A stretch of DNA of 64,000 bases from NCBI RefSeq assembly GCF_006716445.1, contig NZ_VFPA01000003.1, positions 310,001 through 374,000 of the forward strand, in the 5' to 3' direction. This DNA comes from Pseudonocardia kunmingensis. Its GTDB lineage: Bacteria; Actinomycetota; Actinomycetes; Mycobacteriales; Pseudonocardiaceae. Position 1 is the first letter of the stretch. The number at the start of each line of letters is the position of its first letter. Positions 32,425 to 41,751 of this stretch are shown here, one piece after another. The notes beneath the pieces were generated by a model. The model was not told the DNA's origin. It searched no databases and saw only the letters and a program-made list of their open reading frames with translations. Made by a program: the position numbers and the translations under genes.

Positions 32425-33324
32425 ATGCGCCTCACGCCCGCCGTGGTGGTGGACGCCGACGACGCCGCGGTCCTCGAGTCCTGGATCCGGGACGGCCCGC
32501 CGGCGCGCGCGCTGCGGGCCCGGATCGTCCTGCTGTCCCGGGACGGGCTGGGCGCCACCGCGGTCTCCGACCTGCTGGGCTGTTCACGCCAGACCGTGGT
32601 CAGCTGGCGGGGCCGGTACCGCGCGGCGGGGCTGTCCGGGCTCGCGGACGCGCCCCGCTCCGGCCGGCCCCCCACCGTCGACGCCCACGCCGTCGTCGCC
32701 CGCACCCTGCAACCCCCGCCGGAGGGCGCGGCGCGCTGGTCGACCCGGCTGGTCGCGACGCAGCTCGGGATCAGCAACGCCGCCGTGGCGAAGGTCTGGC
32801 GGGCCCGGGGGCTCGTCCCCGGCGCGGACGGCACGCTGTGGCTGGCCGCCGAGCCCTACCTCGACGCCGCCGTCGACCGCGTGGAGGGCCTGCACGCCGG
32901 CCCGTCGCTGCGGCTCCTCGTGCTGCGCGCCGGCGTGCCCGGGGTCGTCGGGCGGGTCGCGCGCTGGACGACCCTCGGCGCGCGCCTGGCCGCGATCGAC
33001 ACCGGCCCCGGCTGCGAGCCGAGCGCACTGACGGCGTTCCTGGAAGGCCTCGGCGGCTGTGGCACCGCACGTCGCGCGCTGTGCAGCGGCACCGTGCCCC
33101 CGGCGGTCCTCGGGTGGGCGCGCGCCCAGGACGTCACGCTGCACACCGCTCCGTGCGCGGCGTCGTGGTCGCGGCTCGCGCACCTCGCGTGCGTCCGCGC
33201 CGCCGCCGCGCGCGGCGGGGCGCCGTCGGTGGCCGCGCTGAGCGAGTTCCTGGGTGCCGGTCCCCGGCACCCGCTGTCCTGGGTGGCGGAGGGGGACGCG
33301 CCACCGCCACCCAGGACGGGGTGA
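32425..33324 (+). CDS. IS630-transposase-derived HTH protein without the DDE residues
   Basis: 299 residues from ATG at 32425. The N-terminal half follows IS630 transposases: RALRARIVLLSRDGLGATAV, LLGCSRQTVVSWRGRYRAAG and WSTRLVATQLGISNAAVAKV (two helix-turn-helix units). In the DDE half the framework is still recognisable (RLLVLRAGVPGVVGR; VTLHTAPCAASWSRLAHLAC, where IS630 has LHFTP..SWLNQVE). The expected acidic residues are gone: LRAG for CVDEK, LCSG for VDN, LAHL for QVE. The frame is intact and no terminal inverted repeats are seen. Likely a domesticated DNA-binding protein rather than an active element. Confidence 0.75.
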   Translation: MRLTPAVVVDADDAAVLESWIRDGPPARALRARIVLLSRDGLGATAVSDLLGCSRQTVVSWRGRYRAAGLSGLADAPRSGRPPTVDAHAVVARTLQPPPEGAARWSTRLVATQLGISNAAVAKVWRARGLVPGADGTLWLAAEPYLDAAVDRVEGLHAGPSLRLLVLRAGVPGVVGRVARWTTLGARLAAIDTGPGCEPSALTAFLEGLGGCGTARRALCSGTVPPAVLGWARAQDVTLHTAPCAASWSRLAHLACVRAAAARGGAPSVAALSEFLGAGPRHPLSWVAEGDAPPPPRTG

Positions 33325-33331
33325 CGCCGGA

Positions 33332-34279
33332 TCAACCGTTGGCGTCGCTCGTGGTGACCTCGCCGTTGACCCCCGCGGGGAAGAACCCGCCCTCGGTCAC
33401 GGCGGCCGGGTTCAGGTAGGCGATGTTGAGGACCTGGCCGGGCGTGCGCGAGAACGCGATCCCGTTGTCGTCGGCCGGCACGATGTTCGCGGTGCCACCC
33501 GTGACGATCCCCTGGTCCAGATCCGAACCGCCGTCGAGGGAGTCGCGGGCGTCGGAGATCTTCCCGGCCGGATCCTCGAGCCCCTTGGAGAGCAGTACGG
33601 TGCGGATGAGACCGGCGTGGTACGCCTCGACCGCGAGGATTCCCGCCGCGGCTTCGAGGAAGGTCTTGTTCGACACCAGCGGGGCGGCGCCCTTGTACGC
33701 CGTGACGCCCACGTCCTCGAAGATGAACGCGCCGAGCAGGAAGCTGTTCTCGTCGGCGAAGGGGTCGAACTCCTCGCCCTTCCCGATCACCCCCGCGGCG
33801 ACGGCGGCCGCGGTGAAGGCCTCGTCGAGGTCGATCTCCGGACGGGCCACCTTCGCGTCCCCCAACGCGCTGCGCAGGAAGTCGACGTGGGCGCGCTCGT
33901 CGTCCGCGATCTCCTCGGCGTACTGCCTGCCGAGCGTGCTCTCGAACCGCACCTTGCGGCCGCCGCGGACCGCTCCGCGCTCACCCGCGCCGTCGACCTG
34001 CGAATCCTTCAGCCCTTCACCGGTGACGGCCCGGAGGTAGAACTCGGCCTCCAGGTACTCCAGGTTCAGCGCGAAGTTCAGCACGGCCGCGTCGCTCGGG
34101 CCGTCCTGGTCGTCGTCACCGCCGCCGGCGAACGCGGTGCCCGCGCCGGCGACGCTGATCCCGGCGATTCCCGCGCCGGTCAGGCCCGCCGCCCGCAAAA
34201 ACCGGCGGCGGTCGACGGCGTTCTCCGCGCTGCGACCGATTGCGTCGTTCACGAACGACCTGGCAAAACCCTCGAACAC
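33332..34279 (-). CDS. Tat-exported ferritin-like domain protein
   Basis: 315 residues from GTG at 34279 (GAGGAG six bases ahead). The N-terminus has the twin-arginine signal DRRRFLRAAGLTGAGIAGIS, so the protein is exported folded. The ferritin-like helices carry the metal-ligand pattern: LNFALNLEYLEAEFY, then DDERAHVDFLRSAL, FEDVGVTAYKGA and LAVEAYHAGLIRT. Relatives are desiccation- or stress-associated dodecin/ferritin-like proteins of unproven function. Convergent with the HTH gene, seven bases apart. Confidence 0.85.
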   Translation of the reverse strand: MFEGFARSFVNDAIGRSAENAVDRRRFLRAAGLTGAGIAGISVAGAGTAFAGGGDDDQDGPSDAAVLNFALNLEYLEAEFYLRAVTGEGLKDSQVDGAGERGAVRGGRKVRFESTLGRQYAEEIADDERAHVDFLRSALGDAKVARPEIDLDEAFTAAAVAAGVIGKGEEFDPFADENSFLLGAFIFEDVGVTAYKGAAPLVSNKTFLEAAAGILAVEAYHAGLIRTVLLSKGLEDPAGKISDARDSLDGGSDLDQGIVTGGTANIVPADDNGIAFSRTPGQVLNIAYLNPAAVTEGGFFPAGVNGEVTTSDANG

Positions 34280-34461
34280 TCGAGTCTCCTCACGGGAACG
34301 CACGACGGCGCTGCCGCGGCACCCGCGCAGCGATCCCCATCTATCCGGAGAAACGACCGGGGACCGCGGACGGTATCCGTCCGATCAGGCGACATGCGAA
34401 CTTCGTGCACAACGTCCAACAACTTCATCGCCATTTCGAGGAACCATTGTGACGGTTCTCC

Positions 34462-35388
34462 TCACGTCCGGATCCGCGCTTCCGCGCCGCGCCGCCGGGA
34501 CGCGGGCACCGGCCGGGCGACGACCACGAGCCCGCCCAGCAGCAGGACGGCGCCCGCGGTCACCGGTGCCGAGAGGCGCTCGCCGAGCAGCAGCACCGCG
34601 AGCCCGGCGGCGACCAGCGGCTCGACCAGCGACAGCGTGCCCGCGGTCGCGGCGCTGACGCGGCGCAGGCCGGTCACGAAGAACCAGTACGCGGCGGCCG
34701 CGGTGACCGGCCCGAGCCACACCACCAGCGCCAGCCCGCGCGGTGTCGCGAGCCCGGGGACGGCGGCGAGGGTCCATGGCGCCAGGACCGACCCGCCCAC
34801 CAGGAGGGTCACCGCGACGGCCGCGGGCATCGGGACGCCGCGGTGGATCAGCCGCTTCGCGGAGACGGTGTAGACGCCGAAGCAGGCGCCTGCCAGCACC
34901 CCGAGCGCGGCACCGACGAGGTCGACCCGCACGCCGTCGGAGGGGGTGACCACCAGGACGCACCCGACGACCGCGCAGCCGGTGCCCGCCACCCAGTGCC
35001 GCGTCAGCCGGGTGCCGAGGGCGATGCGCTCGCAGATCCCGGTGGCGACCGGCGCGACGCCGAAGGTGAGCGCCGTGGCGACGGCCGCACCCGTCGTCAC
35101 CACGGAGGTCATGAACGCCGTCTGGAACGTGGCGGTGGCGGCCGCCGCCGCGAGGACCGCGGGCCAGGTGCAACCGGTCAGCAGCCGGAAGGACCGGGGG
35201 GCGGTCGCCAGCACCACCGCGGCCAGCACGAGCCCGCCGACCAGGATCCGCGCGCCGCCGAGCGCCGCCGGCCCCGCGACGGGGCCGGCCAGCAGCTGCG
35301 CGGGCCCGACCGTCCCCCACAGGGCCCCGGCCAGCAGGACGAGCGGGACGCCGAACCGGTCCTTCTGTTGCTCCACACCGGCGAGCAT
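34462..35388 (-). CDS. EamA/DMT-family transporter
   Basis: 308 residues, ten predicted membrane spans in two EamA repeats (PLVLLAGALWGTVGPAQLLA; GVLAGACFGVYTVSAKRLIH). DMT proteins mostly export amino acids or small metabolites. The Lrp regulator gene follows upstream on the same strand (35486-35977), which fits amino-acid export. Substrate unknown. Confidence 0.88.
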   Translation of the reverse strand: MLAGVEQQKDRFGVPLVLLAGALWGTVGPAQLLAGPVAGPAALGGARILVGGLVLAAVVLATAPRSFRLLTGCTWPAVLAAAAATATFQTAFMTSVVTTGAAVATALTFGVAPVATGICERIALGTRLTRHWVAGTGCAVVGCVLVVTPSDGVRVDLVGAALGVLAGACFGVYTVSAKRLIHRGVPMPAAVAVTLLVGGSVLAPWTLAAVPGLATPRGLALVVWLGPVTAAAAYWFFVTGLRRVSAATAGTLSLVEPLVAAGLAVLLLGERLSAPVTAGAVLLLGGLVVVARPVPASRRRGAEARIRT

Positions 35389-35485
35389 GAGCAGATCAGC
35401 GGCAGGAGACGCCTCGGATCGAACGTCCTTCGGCGGACACCTTCTCGCCCGCCACCCGTTCGACTCGGCGACGCGGAAGGCCTGG

Positions 35486-35977
35486 TCAACCGGAGTTACT
35501 TCGGCGAACGCGGCGGGAGTCGTCCGGAAGTTCGGACTGCTCCACCGGCTGCACGTAGTCGAAGACCACCGTGGTGCGCACGTCCACGAACTCCTTGCGG
35601 CGCGCGAGCCGGTCCAGGACGAAGTCGCGCAGGTACTGCGTGCTGGGCACGGCGACGTGCACCAGGACGTCCTCGTTGCCGGTCACCACGAACACGCCGA
35701 GGGTCTCGGGCAGGGCCGCCATGCTGTCGCGGACGTTCTCGATGGCCTCCCGGGACTGCGGGCGGATCCGGATCGAGATCAGGGCCTGCACGCTGCGGTT
35801 CAGCGCCGCGGGGTCGACGGCCGCGTGGAACCCGGTGATCACGCCGCGGGCCCGCAGCGCCCGGGTGCGCTCCAGCGCGGTGGACGGGGCGACCCCCACC
35901 GCGTCGGCCAGCTCGCGGTTGGTCTGGCGGCCGTCGCGCTGCAGTCGCCGCAGGATCGCCTGGTCCACCGCGTCCAC
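35486..35977 (-). CDS. Lrp/AsnC-family regulator
   Basis: 163 residues from GTG at 35977 (GGGAGGGC ahead); the frame is open to 36061. The N-terminal helix-turn-helix is LQRDGRQTNRELADAVGVAP, then STALERTRALRARG; the RAM domain includes VTGNEDVLVHVAVPSTQYLR. It lies between two EamA transporter genes on the same strand and probably controls the nearer one in response to an amino acid. Confidence 0.87.
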   Translation of the reverse strand: MDAVDQAILRRLQRDGRQTNRELADAVGVAPSTALERTRALRARGVITGFHAAVDPAALNRSVQALISIRIRPQSREAIENVRDSMAALPETLGVFVVTGNEDVLVHVAVPSTQYLRDFVLDRLARRKEFVDVRTTVVFDYVQPVEQSELPDDSRRVRRSNSG

Positions 35978-36071
35978 GGCGCCCTCCCACCCGCACGAGC
36001 CGAACGTCCTTCGCGCCGCGCTCGGCAGGAGCCCCTGCCGGCCGACGATCGTTCGAATCATGCCAGGCGGG

Positions 36072-37013
36072 TCAGGCGGTGGTCACCGGCTGGGCCGGAG
36101 CCTGCGCCGCCACGGCGGCAGGGCGGCGCTTCGGTCGGGTCGCGACGACCACCCCCGCGAGGCAGAGCACCCCGCCGGCGAGCGCGAGCGGCGCCGGGAT
36201 CTCACCGAGCAGCGCCCAGGACAGCAGCACGACGATCGGCGGCACGGCGTAGGTGGCGGCGGCCAGCCGTCCCGCGGTCGTCCTCGAGAGGGCGTACCCC
36301 CAGGTCAGGAACGCGAGAGCGGTCGGGAAGACGCCGAGGTAGACGATCCCACCCACCGTCGCGGCGGGCACCGCCGCCAGCTCGGCGAGCAGCGCGGGCA
36401 GGTACGGCAACAGACCCACCGTCCCCGCGACCGCGCCGACCCAGGTGAGGGTCAGCGCGTCGATCCGGGCCAGCAGCCGCTTCTGCGCGACGGCGGCACC
36501 GGCGTAGAGCAGCGCGGCGAGCAGCCCGAGCAGCACCCCGGTGAGGTCGGCACCACCGGCGGACGTCGTCGTCGCGATGAGCACCACCCCGGCGAACGCG
36601 ACCGCCATACCCGCCAGCAGCCGCGCCGGGAAGCCCTCCCCCAGCAGCAGCCCGGCCAGCACCGCGACCACCACCGGCGCCACGTTCACCAGGAGCGCAG
36701 CGGTGCCCGCGTCGAGGTGCCGCTCGGCGGCGTTGAGCGCCAGGTTGTAGAGCCCGAACCAGGCCGCACCCCACAGGGCGATCGCGCCGAGCAGGCGCCC
36801 GCGCGGGAGCGCCACCGGCGCGACACCGGGGCGGGCGCGCACCACCAGCACGATCGCGGTCAGCGTGAGCGACCCGACGAGCATCCGGCCCAGGGCCAGC
36901 GCCCCGGGTGACAGCTCGTGGCCGACGGCCCTGATACCGACGAACGCCGAGGCCCAGAGGACGACGGTCGTCGCCGCGGCGGCGAGGGGGAGCAACTGCC
37001 GGGAGAACGTCAC
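36072..37013 (-). CDS. EamA/DMT-family transporter
   Basis: 313 residues from GTG at 37013 (GCTGGAG ahead; the frame is open to 37046). Ten spans in two EamA repeats (TTVVLWASAFVGIRAVG; VLLGLLAALLYAGAAVAQKR). Divergent from a LysR gene with 82 bases between, which is the likely regulator. Metabolite exporter of unknown substrate. Confidence 0.88.
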   Translation of the reverse strand: MTFSRQLLPLAAAATTVVLWASAFVGIRAVGHELSPGALALGRMLVGSLTLTAIVLVVRARPGVAPVALPRGRLLGAIALWGAAWFGLYNLALNAAERHLDAGTAALLVNVAPVVVAVLAGLLLGEGFPARLLAGMAVAFAGVVLIATTTSAGGADLTGVLLGLLAALLYAGAAVAQKRLLARIDALTLTWVGAVAGTVGLLPYLPALLAELAAVPAATVGGIVYLGVFPTALAFLTWGYALSRTTAGRLAAATYAVPPIVVLLSWALLGEIPAPLALAGGVLCLAGVVVATRPKRRPAAVAAQAPAQPVTTA

Positions 37014-37095
37014 GGCTCCAGCCTGCGCCGGCCAACCGTTCAGCACCAGCGACTGTTGCTACCGCTCGATTCAGTACGACTGTAGCGTCGACGGC

Positions 37096-38067
37096 GTGCT
37101 CGACACCCACCGCCTGCGCATCTTCCGCTCCGTCGTCGCCAGCGGGTCCGTGCAGGCCGCCGCCGCGAACCTCGGCTACACCCCGTCCGCGGTCAGCCAG
37201 CACGTCACCGCCTTGGCGAGGGAGACCGGGCTGGCCCTGTTCGAGCGGGCCGGTCGTGGCCTGCGCGCGACGGCCGCCGGGCTGCTGCTGGCCGAGCAGG
37301 CCGACGCGATCCTCGACCGGCTCGGTGAGGCCGAGGCCGTCATCGCGGACCTGAAGGCGGGCCGCACCGGTGCGTTGTCGCTGTCCTACTTCGCCTCCGT
37401 CGGCGCCGCCTGGCTCCCCCGGGTGGTGCGCAGGCTGACCGGCGAGTTCCCCGGCGTCCGGCTGGACCTCGCCCTGCGCGAGTGGCTGCCCGACGACGCC
37501 GGTGCCCGGTCCGACGTGCAGATCGCGGTCGAGCGCCCGGACTTCGCCGCCTGGCCCGGGTTCACCGCGCACCACCTGCTCGACGACCCGTACGTCGCCG
37601 TGCTGCCGCAGGCCCACCCGTTCGCGGACCGGAGCGAGATCGAGCTGGCCGAGCTCGCGGGTGAGCGCTGGGTGGACAACGACTTCGCCCGCGGCTGGTG
37701 CCGGCGCAACCTGGTCGAGGCGTGCACCGCGGCCGGATTCCGGCCGCCGTTCCACATCGAGGCGCACGACTACCCGACGGCGCTCGCGCTGGTCGCCGCG
37801 GGCATCGGGATCACCGTGCTGCCCGAGCTCGGCGCCGCCCGCCTCCCGGCCGGCACGCGCGCCGTGCGCGTCGTCTCGCCGGTGCCGGTCCGCTCGATCC
37901 TGGCCGTGGTCCGCGACGCCGTCGCCCACACGCCGCCGGTGCGCGCCGCGTGCGAGGAGCTGCGGGCGATCGCGGGCGAGACCACCCGGGTCGTCACGAG
38001 CGGATCGGATCTACCGGAACCGGTGATCAGTGGCCACACTGACGCCGACTCGACGGCGAGGGGGTAG
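37096..38067 (+). CDS. LysR-family transcriptional regulator
   Basis: 323 residues from GTG at 37096. Helix-turn-helix at the N-terminus (FRSVVASGSVQAAAANLGYT, then PSAVSQHVTALARETG), then the periplasmic-binding-protein-like effector domain (LSYFASVGAAWLPRVVRRLT; AGIGITVLPELGAARLP). Divergent from the EamA gene and followed after two bases by an MHS transporter gene, so it may control both. Confidence 0.9.
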   Translation: MLDTHRLRIFRSVVASGSVQAAAANLGYTPSAVSQHVTALARETGLALFERAGRGLRATAAGLLLAEQADAILDRLGEAEAVIADLKAGRTGALSLSYFASVGAAWLPRVVRRLTGEFPGVRLDLALREWLPDDAGARSDVQIAVERPDFAAWPGFTAHHLLDDPYVAVLPQAHPFADRSEIELAELAGERWVDNDFARGWCRRNLVEACTAAGFRPPFHIEAHDYPTALALVAAGIGITVLPELGAARLPAGTRAVRVVSPVPVRSILAVVRDAVAHTPPVRAACEELRAIAGETTRVVTSGSDLPEPVISGHTDADSTARG

Positions 38068-38069
38068 GC

Positions 38070-39398
38070 ATGGATCACTCGGCGACACGGCCCGCGGGGG
38101 CGCAGAGCAGCATCCGCACGTTCGTCGGTGTGGGCGCGGGCAACGCCATGGAGTGGTTCGACTGGGGCATCTACGCCACGTTCGCCACGTTCTTCGCCTC
38201 GCAGTTCTTCGCCTCCGGGGACAGCGGCGCCGACCTGTTGCGCACGCTCGCGATCTTCGCGGTCGGGTTCGTCGCGCGACCCTTCGGCGGGGCGTTGTTC
38301 GGGTGGCTGGCCGATCGGAAGGGCCGGCAGCTGTCGATGGCCCTGACGGTCGCGCTGGCCGGCGGTGGCAGCCTCGTCATCGGGCTCACCCCGACCTACT
38401 CGAGCATCGGCATCGCGGCGCCGCTGATCCTCCTGCTCGCCCGCCTCGCGCAGGGCCTCGCGCACGGCGGCGAGCTGCCGGCCGCGCAGACCTACGTCGC
38501 CGAGATGGCGCCGCCCGAACGCCGCGGGCAGTGGTCGAGCCTGATCTACGTGTCCGGCTCGGTGGGCGTGCTCGGCGGGACGTTGCTCGGCGCCGTCCTG
38601 TCCGGCCTGCTGAGCCCCGAGCAGATGACCGCGTTCGGCTGGCGGATCCCGTTCGTCCTCGGCGGCGTCTTCGGTCTGTACGCGCTGGTGATGCGCCTGC
38701 GCCTGCGCGAGAGCGACACGTTCCTCGACGCCGCCGACCCCGCCGACGCGCCGGACGCCGAACGGTTGCCCACCTCGTTCTGGCGCGCGCTCGTGGCGAA
38801 CCCGATGGCGATGCTGCGGGTCATCGGCCTGACCGTGGGGCTGACGATCTCCTACTACGTGTGGGCGATCAGCGCGCCCGCGTACGCGATCAGCGCGCGC
38901 GGCGTCGACCCGCAGGCCGCGTTGTGGGCCGGCACGGGCGCCACGGTCGTGTTCATGGCCGCCCTTCCGTTGTGGGGCAGGCTGTCGGACCGCGTCGGCA
39001 GGCGCCCGGCGCTCATCGTTGCCGGGGTGCTGCTCGCGGTCCTGCTGTTCCCGCTCGACGCGCTCGCCGGCACGAGTGCGTGGACGCTCTTCCTCGCCAC
39101 GTCGATCGCGCTCGCCCTCGTCGCGGCGGGCGCGGCGATCGTCCCCGCGCTGTACGCCGAGCTGTTCCCCACCGGCATCCGCGCCGCCGGCATGGGCGTG
39201 CCCTACTCGGTCGCCGTGGCCGCGTTCGGCGGCACCGCGCCCTACCTGCAGAGCTACTTCGCCGGCATCGGCTCGCCCGCCCTGTTCACCGGCTACGCCG
39301 TCGTGGCGCTCGCCGTCTCGGTCCTCACCGTCCTGACGATGCCGGAGACGAAGGGACGCGACCTGCGGCAGGTACGCAAGAGCGTCGCGCGCCCCTGA
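38070..39398 (+). CDS. MFS transporter, metabolite:H+ symporter (MHS) family
   Basis: 442 residues, 12 spans. NAMEWFDWGIYATFATFFAS and FGWLADRKGRQLSM are MHS signatures (KgtP/ShiA/ProP relatives). It starts two bases after the LysR stop, so it is probably co-transcribed with it. Imports an organic acid or similar solute with protons; substrate not deducible. Ends at a long hairpin facing the convergent sulfatase gene. Confidence 0.9.
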   Translation: MDHSATRPAGAQSSIRTFVGVGAGNAMEWFDWGIYATFATFFASQFFASGDSGADLLRTLAIFAVGFVARPFGGALFGWLADRKGRQLSMALTVALAGGGSLVIGLTPTYSSIGIAAPLILLLARLAQGLAHGGELPAAQTYVAEMAPPERRGQWSSLIYVSGSVGVLGGTLLGAVLSGLLSPEQMTAFGWRIPFVLGGVFGLYALVMRLRLRESDTFLDAADPADAPDAERLPTSFWRALVANPMAMLRVIGLTVGLTISYYVWAISAPAYAISARGVDPQAALWAGTGATVVFMAALPLWGRLSDRVGRRPALIVAGVLLAVLLFPLDALAGTSAWTLFLATSIALALVAAGAAIVPALYAELFPTGIRAAGMGVPYSVAVAAFGGTAPYLQSYFAGIGSPALFTGYAVVALAVSVLTVLTMPETKGRDLRQVRKSVARP

Positions 39399-39415
39399 AA
39401 GGCCGGCGAACCGGA

Positions 39416-39478
39416 CGCACCTTGGAGCCGTACTGCTGTGTGGAGCGCGCAAGAACAGCAGTACGGCTCCAAGGTGCG
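39416..39478. terminator. 24-base-pair hairpin between convergent genes
   Basis: Arms at 39416-39439 and 39455-39478 are exact reverse complements (core CCTTGGAGCCGTACTGCTGT), with a 15-base loop. It begins 17 bases past the MHS stop and ends two bases before the sulfatase stop, so it can terminate both transcripts. Confidence 0.75.
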
Positions 39479-39479
39479 G

Positions 39480-40847
39480 TCAGGAGCCCTCGATGATGCG
39501 GGCCGGGAGCGGCCCGCCCCGCGCCGTCGGGTCGGGGTGGCGAAGGCGGCGCGTCTCGCCCTGCCAGGGCCGGATCGCCACCTCCATGCCCTCGACCCTG
39601 CGGACGGCGTCGGCCAGCGCCCGGCCGAGTTGCGCGGCGATGTCGCGGTGGTTCTCGCTGTCGATCAGGTTGTCCAGCTCGTACGGGTCGGCGTCGAGGT
39701 CGTAGAGGGCGCGTTCGGTGTAGGTGTCGGCACACGGCACGTCACCGGCGTCCGGGGCGTGGACGTGGTACTTCCAGCGGGAGGTGCGCAGGGCGCGGCC
39801 GACCTCGGTCTCGCTCACCTGCACGAGGACCCCGTCGGCGGCCTCGGCCGGGACGTCGAAGTACCGGTCGAGCGGCCGGCCGTCCAGGTGCTCCCCCGCC
39901 GCGATGCCTGCCGCGGCCAGCAGCGTGGGCACGACGTCGACCGTGCTCACCGGCGCGGGCACCCGGCGGCCCCCGCGGTACCCGGGCCCCTCGACGACCA
40001 GCGGCACCCGGATCGAGCCGTCGTGGGGTGAGCGCTTGTACTCGTCGTTGCGGGTCTTGAAGTGCGAGCCGTGGTCGGAGGTGTAGAGCACGAGGGTCGA
40101 GTCGGTCAGGCGCAGGCTGGTGAGCGCGTCGCGCAGCCGTCCGAAACCCTCGTCGACGCGCTTGATCTGGCCGTAGTAGCCGCCCGCGTGCTGGTGGGCG
40201 GTGCCGGGCAGGGCGGCGAGGTCCGGGGGCAGCCAGGCGCTCGTGTAGGAGTCGCGGTAGACGTCCGGCGCGGGGTAGTTGTCCTGCTCGTTCTGGTGGT
40301 GGGGCTCGAGCAGCGACAGGAACAGCAGGAACGGCTGGTCGTGCCGGCTCGCGCGCGCGATGAACCGGATGGCCGCGTCGACGAGCGCGTCGGAGCGGTA
40401 GCCGGGCAGGAACACCGCCTCGTCGTCCTCGTCGTAGACCACGGTGTGGTAGGCGTCGGAGCTGAACTCGAGCAGGTTCGCGGCGAGCCAGCTCTCGTAC
40501 CCGCCGCGGTCCTCCTTCGGCACCGGCTCCTCCCCCGAGAGGTGCCACTTGCCGATGTAGCCGGTCTGGTAGCCGGCCGCCGCGAACTCGCGGGCCAGGG
40601 TCGGCGCGTCCGCGGGCAGGGGACGCCCGTTGCGGTGGACGCCGGCGTTGGTGGGGTACTGCCCGGTCTGCAGCGCGGCCCGCGCGGGGGCGCACACCGG
40701 GTTCGTGGTGCAGGCGACCTCGAACATCGTTCCGGTGCGGCACATCGCGTCGAGGTTCGGGGTGAGGCCCAGCGGGTTGCCCGCGGCCCCCAGGGTGTCC
40801 CACCGCTGCTGGTCGGTGAGGAAGACGACGACGTTGGGACGGGTCAA
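39480..40847 (-). CDS. Sulfatase of the LacI-controlled sugar operon
   Basis: 455 residues. VVVFLTDQQRWDTLGAAGNP holds the N-terminal metal ligands, C52 in VCAPARAALQTGQYPTN is the formylglycine site (C-x-P-x-R), and LVLYTSDHGSHF is the second metal segment. No signal peptide, so it likely acts in the cytoplasm on sulfated saccharides imported by the adjacent CUT1 transporter. It is the last gene of the operon, 19 bases after the permease. The exact sulfated sugar is unknown. Confidence 0.9.
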   Translation of the reverse strand: MTRPNVVVFLTDQQRWDTLGAAGNPLGLTPNLDAMCRTGTMFEVACTTNPVCAPARAALQTGQYPTNAGVHRNGRPLPADAPTLAREFAAAGYQTGYIGKWHLSGEEPVPKEDRGGYESWLAANLLEFSSDAYHTVVYDEDDEAVFLPGYRSDALVDAAIRFIARASRHDQPFLLFLSLLEPHHQNEQDNYPAPDVYRDSYTSAWLPPDLAALPGTAHQHAGGYYGQIKRVDEGFGRLRDALTSLRLTDSTLVLYTSDHGSHFKTRNDEYKRSPHDGSIRVPLVVEGPGYRGGRRVPAPVSTVDVVPTLLAAAGIAAGEHLDGRPLDRYFDVPAEAADGVLVQVSETEVGRALRTSRWKYHVHAPDAGDVPCADTYTERALYDLDADPYELDNLIDSENHRDIAAQLGRALADAVRRVEGMEVAIRPWQGETRRLRHPDPTARGGPLPARIIEGS

Positions 40848-40866
40848 CGGTGCGCTCCTGAGCTGG

Positions 40867-41751
40867 TCACTTGAGGCCGGAGAGCGAGATGCCCTCGACG
40901 AGGAACTTCTGGGTGACGACGAAGAACAGCGCGGTGGGGACGAACAGGATCAGCGCACCGGCCGCGGTGAGGTTCCACTGCGTGAAGTACTCCTGGTTGA
41001 ACAACGTGAGCCCGATCGGCATGGTCCGCATCTCGGTGGTGCTCGTGGCGATCAGCGGCCAGAGGAACTCGTTCCACTGGAAGACGAAGGTCAGCAGGGC
41101 CAGTACGGCCAGCGCCGGCCTGCACTGCGGCAGGATGATCTGCAGGTAGATGCGCAGCTCGGAGGCGCCGTCCACGCGCGCGGCCTCGATCAGCTCGTCG
41201 GGCAGGGGCTGGATGAACTGCCGCATGAGGAAGATGCCGTAGGCGTCCATCAGGAACGGCACGATCAGGCCCTGGTAGGTGTCGATCCAGCCGAGGTTGG
41301 AGAAGATGGCGTAGATCGGCAGCATCCGCACGAAGAACGGCACCATCAGCGTCGAGAGCACCGCGACGAACGCGATCCGCTTGCCGGGGAAGTCGAACTT
41401 GGCGAAGACGTAGCCGACGAGCGGGTCGAACACCAGGTGCGCGATCGTGATGGCCCCGGCCATGATCAGGCTGTTGAGGAAGAACCGGCCGAACGGCGCC
41501 GCCTCGAACAGCCGCACGAAGTTGTCCCACTGCGGCTCCGCCGGCCAGAGCACCGGTTCACCGGCGAACACCTCGGCGTCGGACTGCAGGGACAGGGCGA
41601 GCATGTACAGCAGCGGCAGGACGGTGACCAGGCCGAGCAGCACCAGCAGCACGTAGGAGGCGGCCCGGTCGCCGGGGAACAGGCGGTCGCGGCGGACGAC
41701 GCTGCCGGCGGGAGCGGCCGCGGGGGCGGGCGCGGTGTCAAGCAGCGTCAT
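40867..41751 (-). CDS. Sugar ABC transporter permease, MalG-type
   Basis: 294 residues, six spans, EAA loop LIEAARVDGASELRIYLQII. It overlaps the preceding permease gene by 14 bases. With the MalF-type partner and the Tat/lipoprotein binding protein it forms a CUT1 importer; no ATPase is encoded nearby. Confidence 0.9.
   Translation of the reverse strand: MTLLDTAPAPAAAPAGSVVRRDRLFPGDRAASYVLLVLLGLVTVLPLLYMLALSLQSDAEVFAGEPVLWPAEPQWDNFVRLFEAAPFGRFFLNSLIMAGAITIAHLVFDPLVGYVFAKFDFPGKRIAFVAVLSTLMVPFFVRMLPIYAIFSNLGWIDTYQGLIVPFLMDAYGIFLMRQFIQPLPDELIEAARVDGASELRIYLQIILPQCRPALAVLALLTFVFQWNEFLWPLIATSTTEMRTMPIGLTLFNQEYFTQWNLTAAGALILFVPTALFFVVTQKFLVEGISLSGLK

Noticed and set aside
32425..33324. Active IS630 insertion sequence
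   Set aside because: No terminal inverted repeats or TA duplication seen at either side and the catalytic acidic residues are missing.
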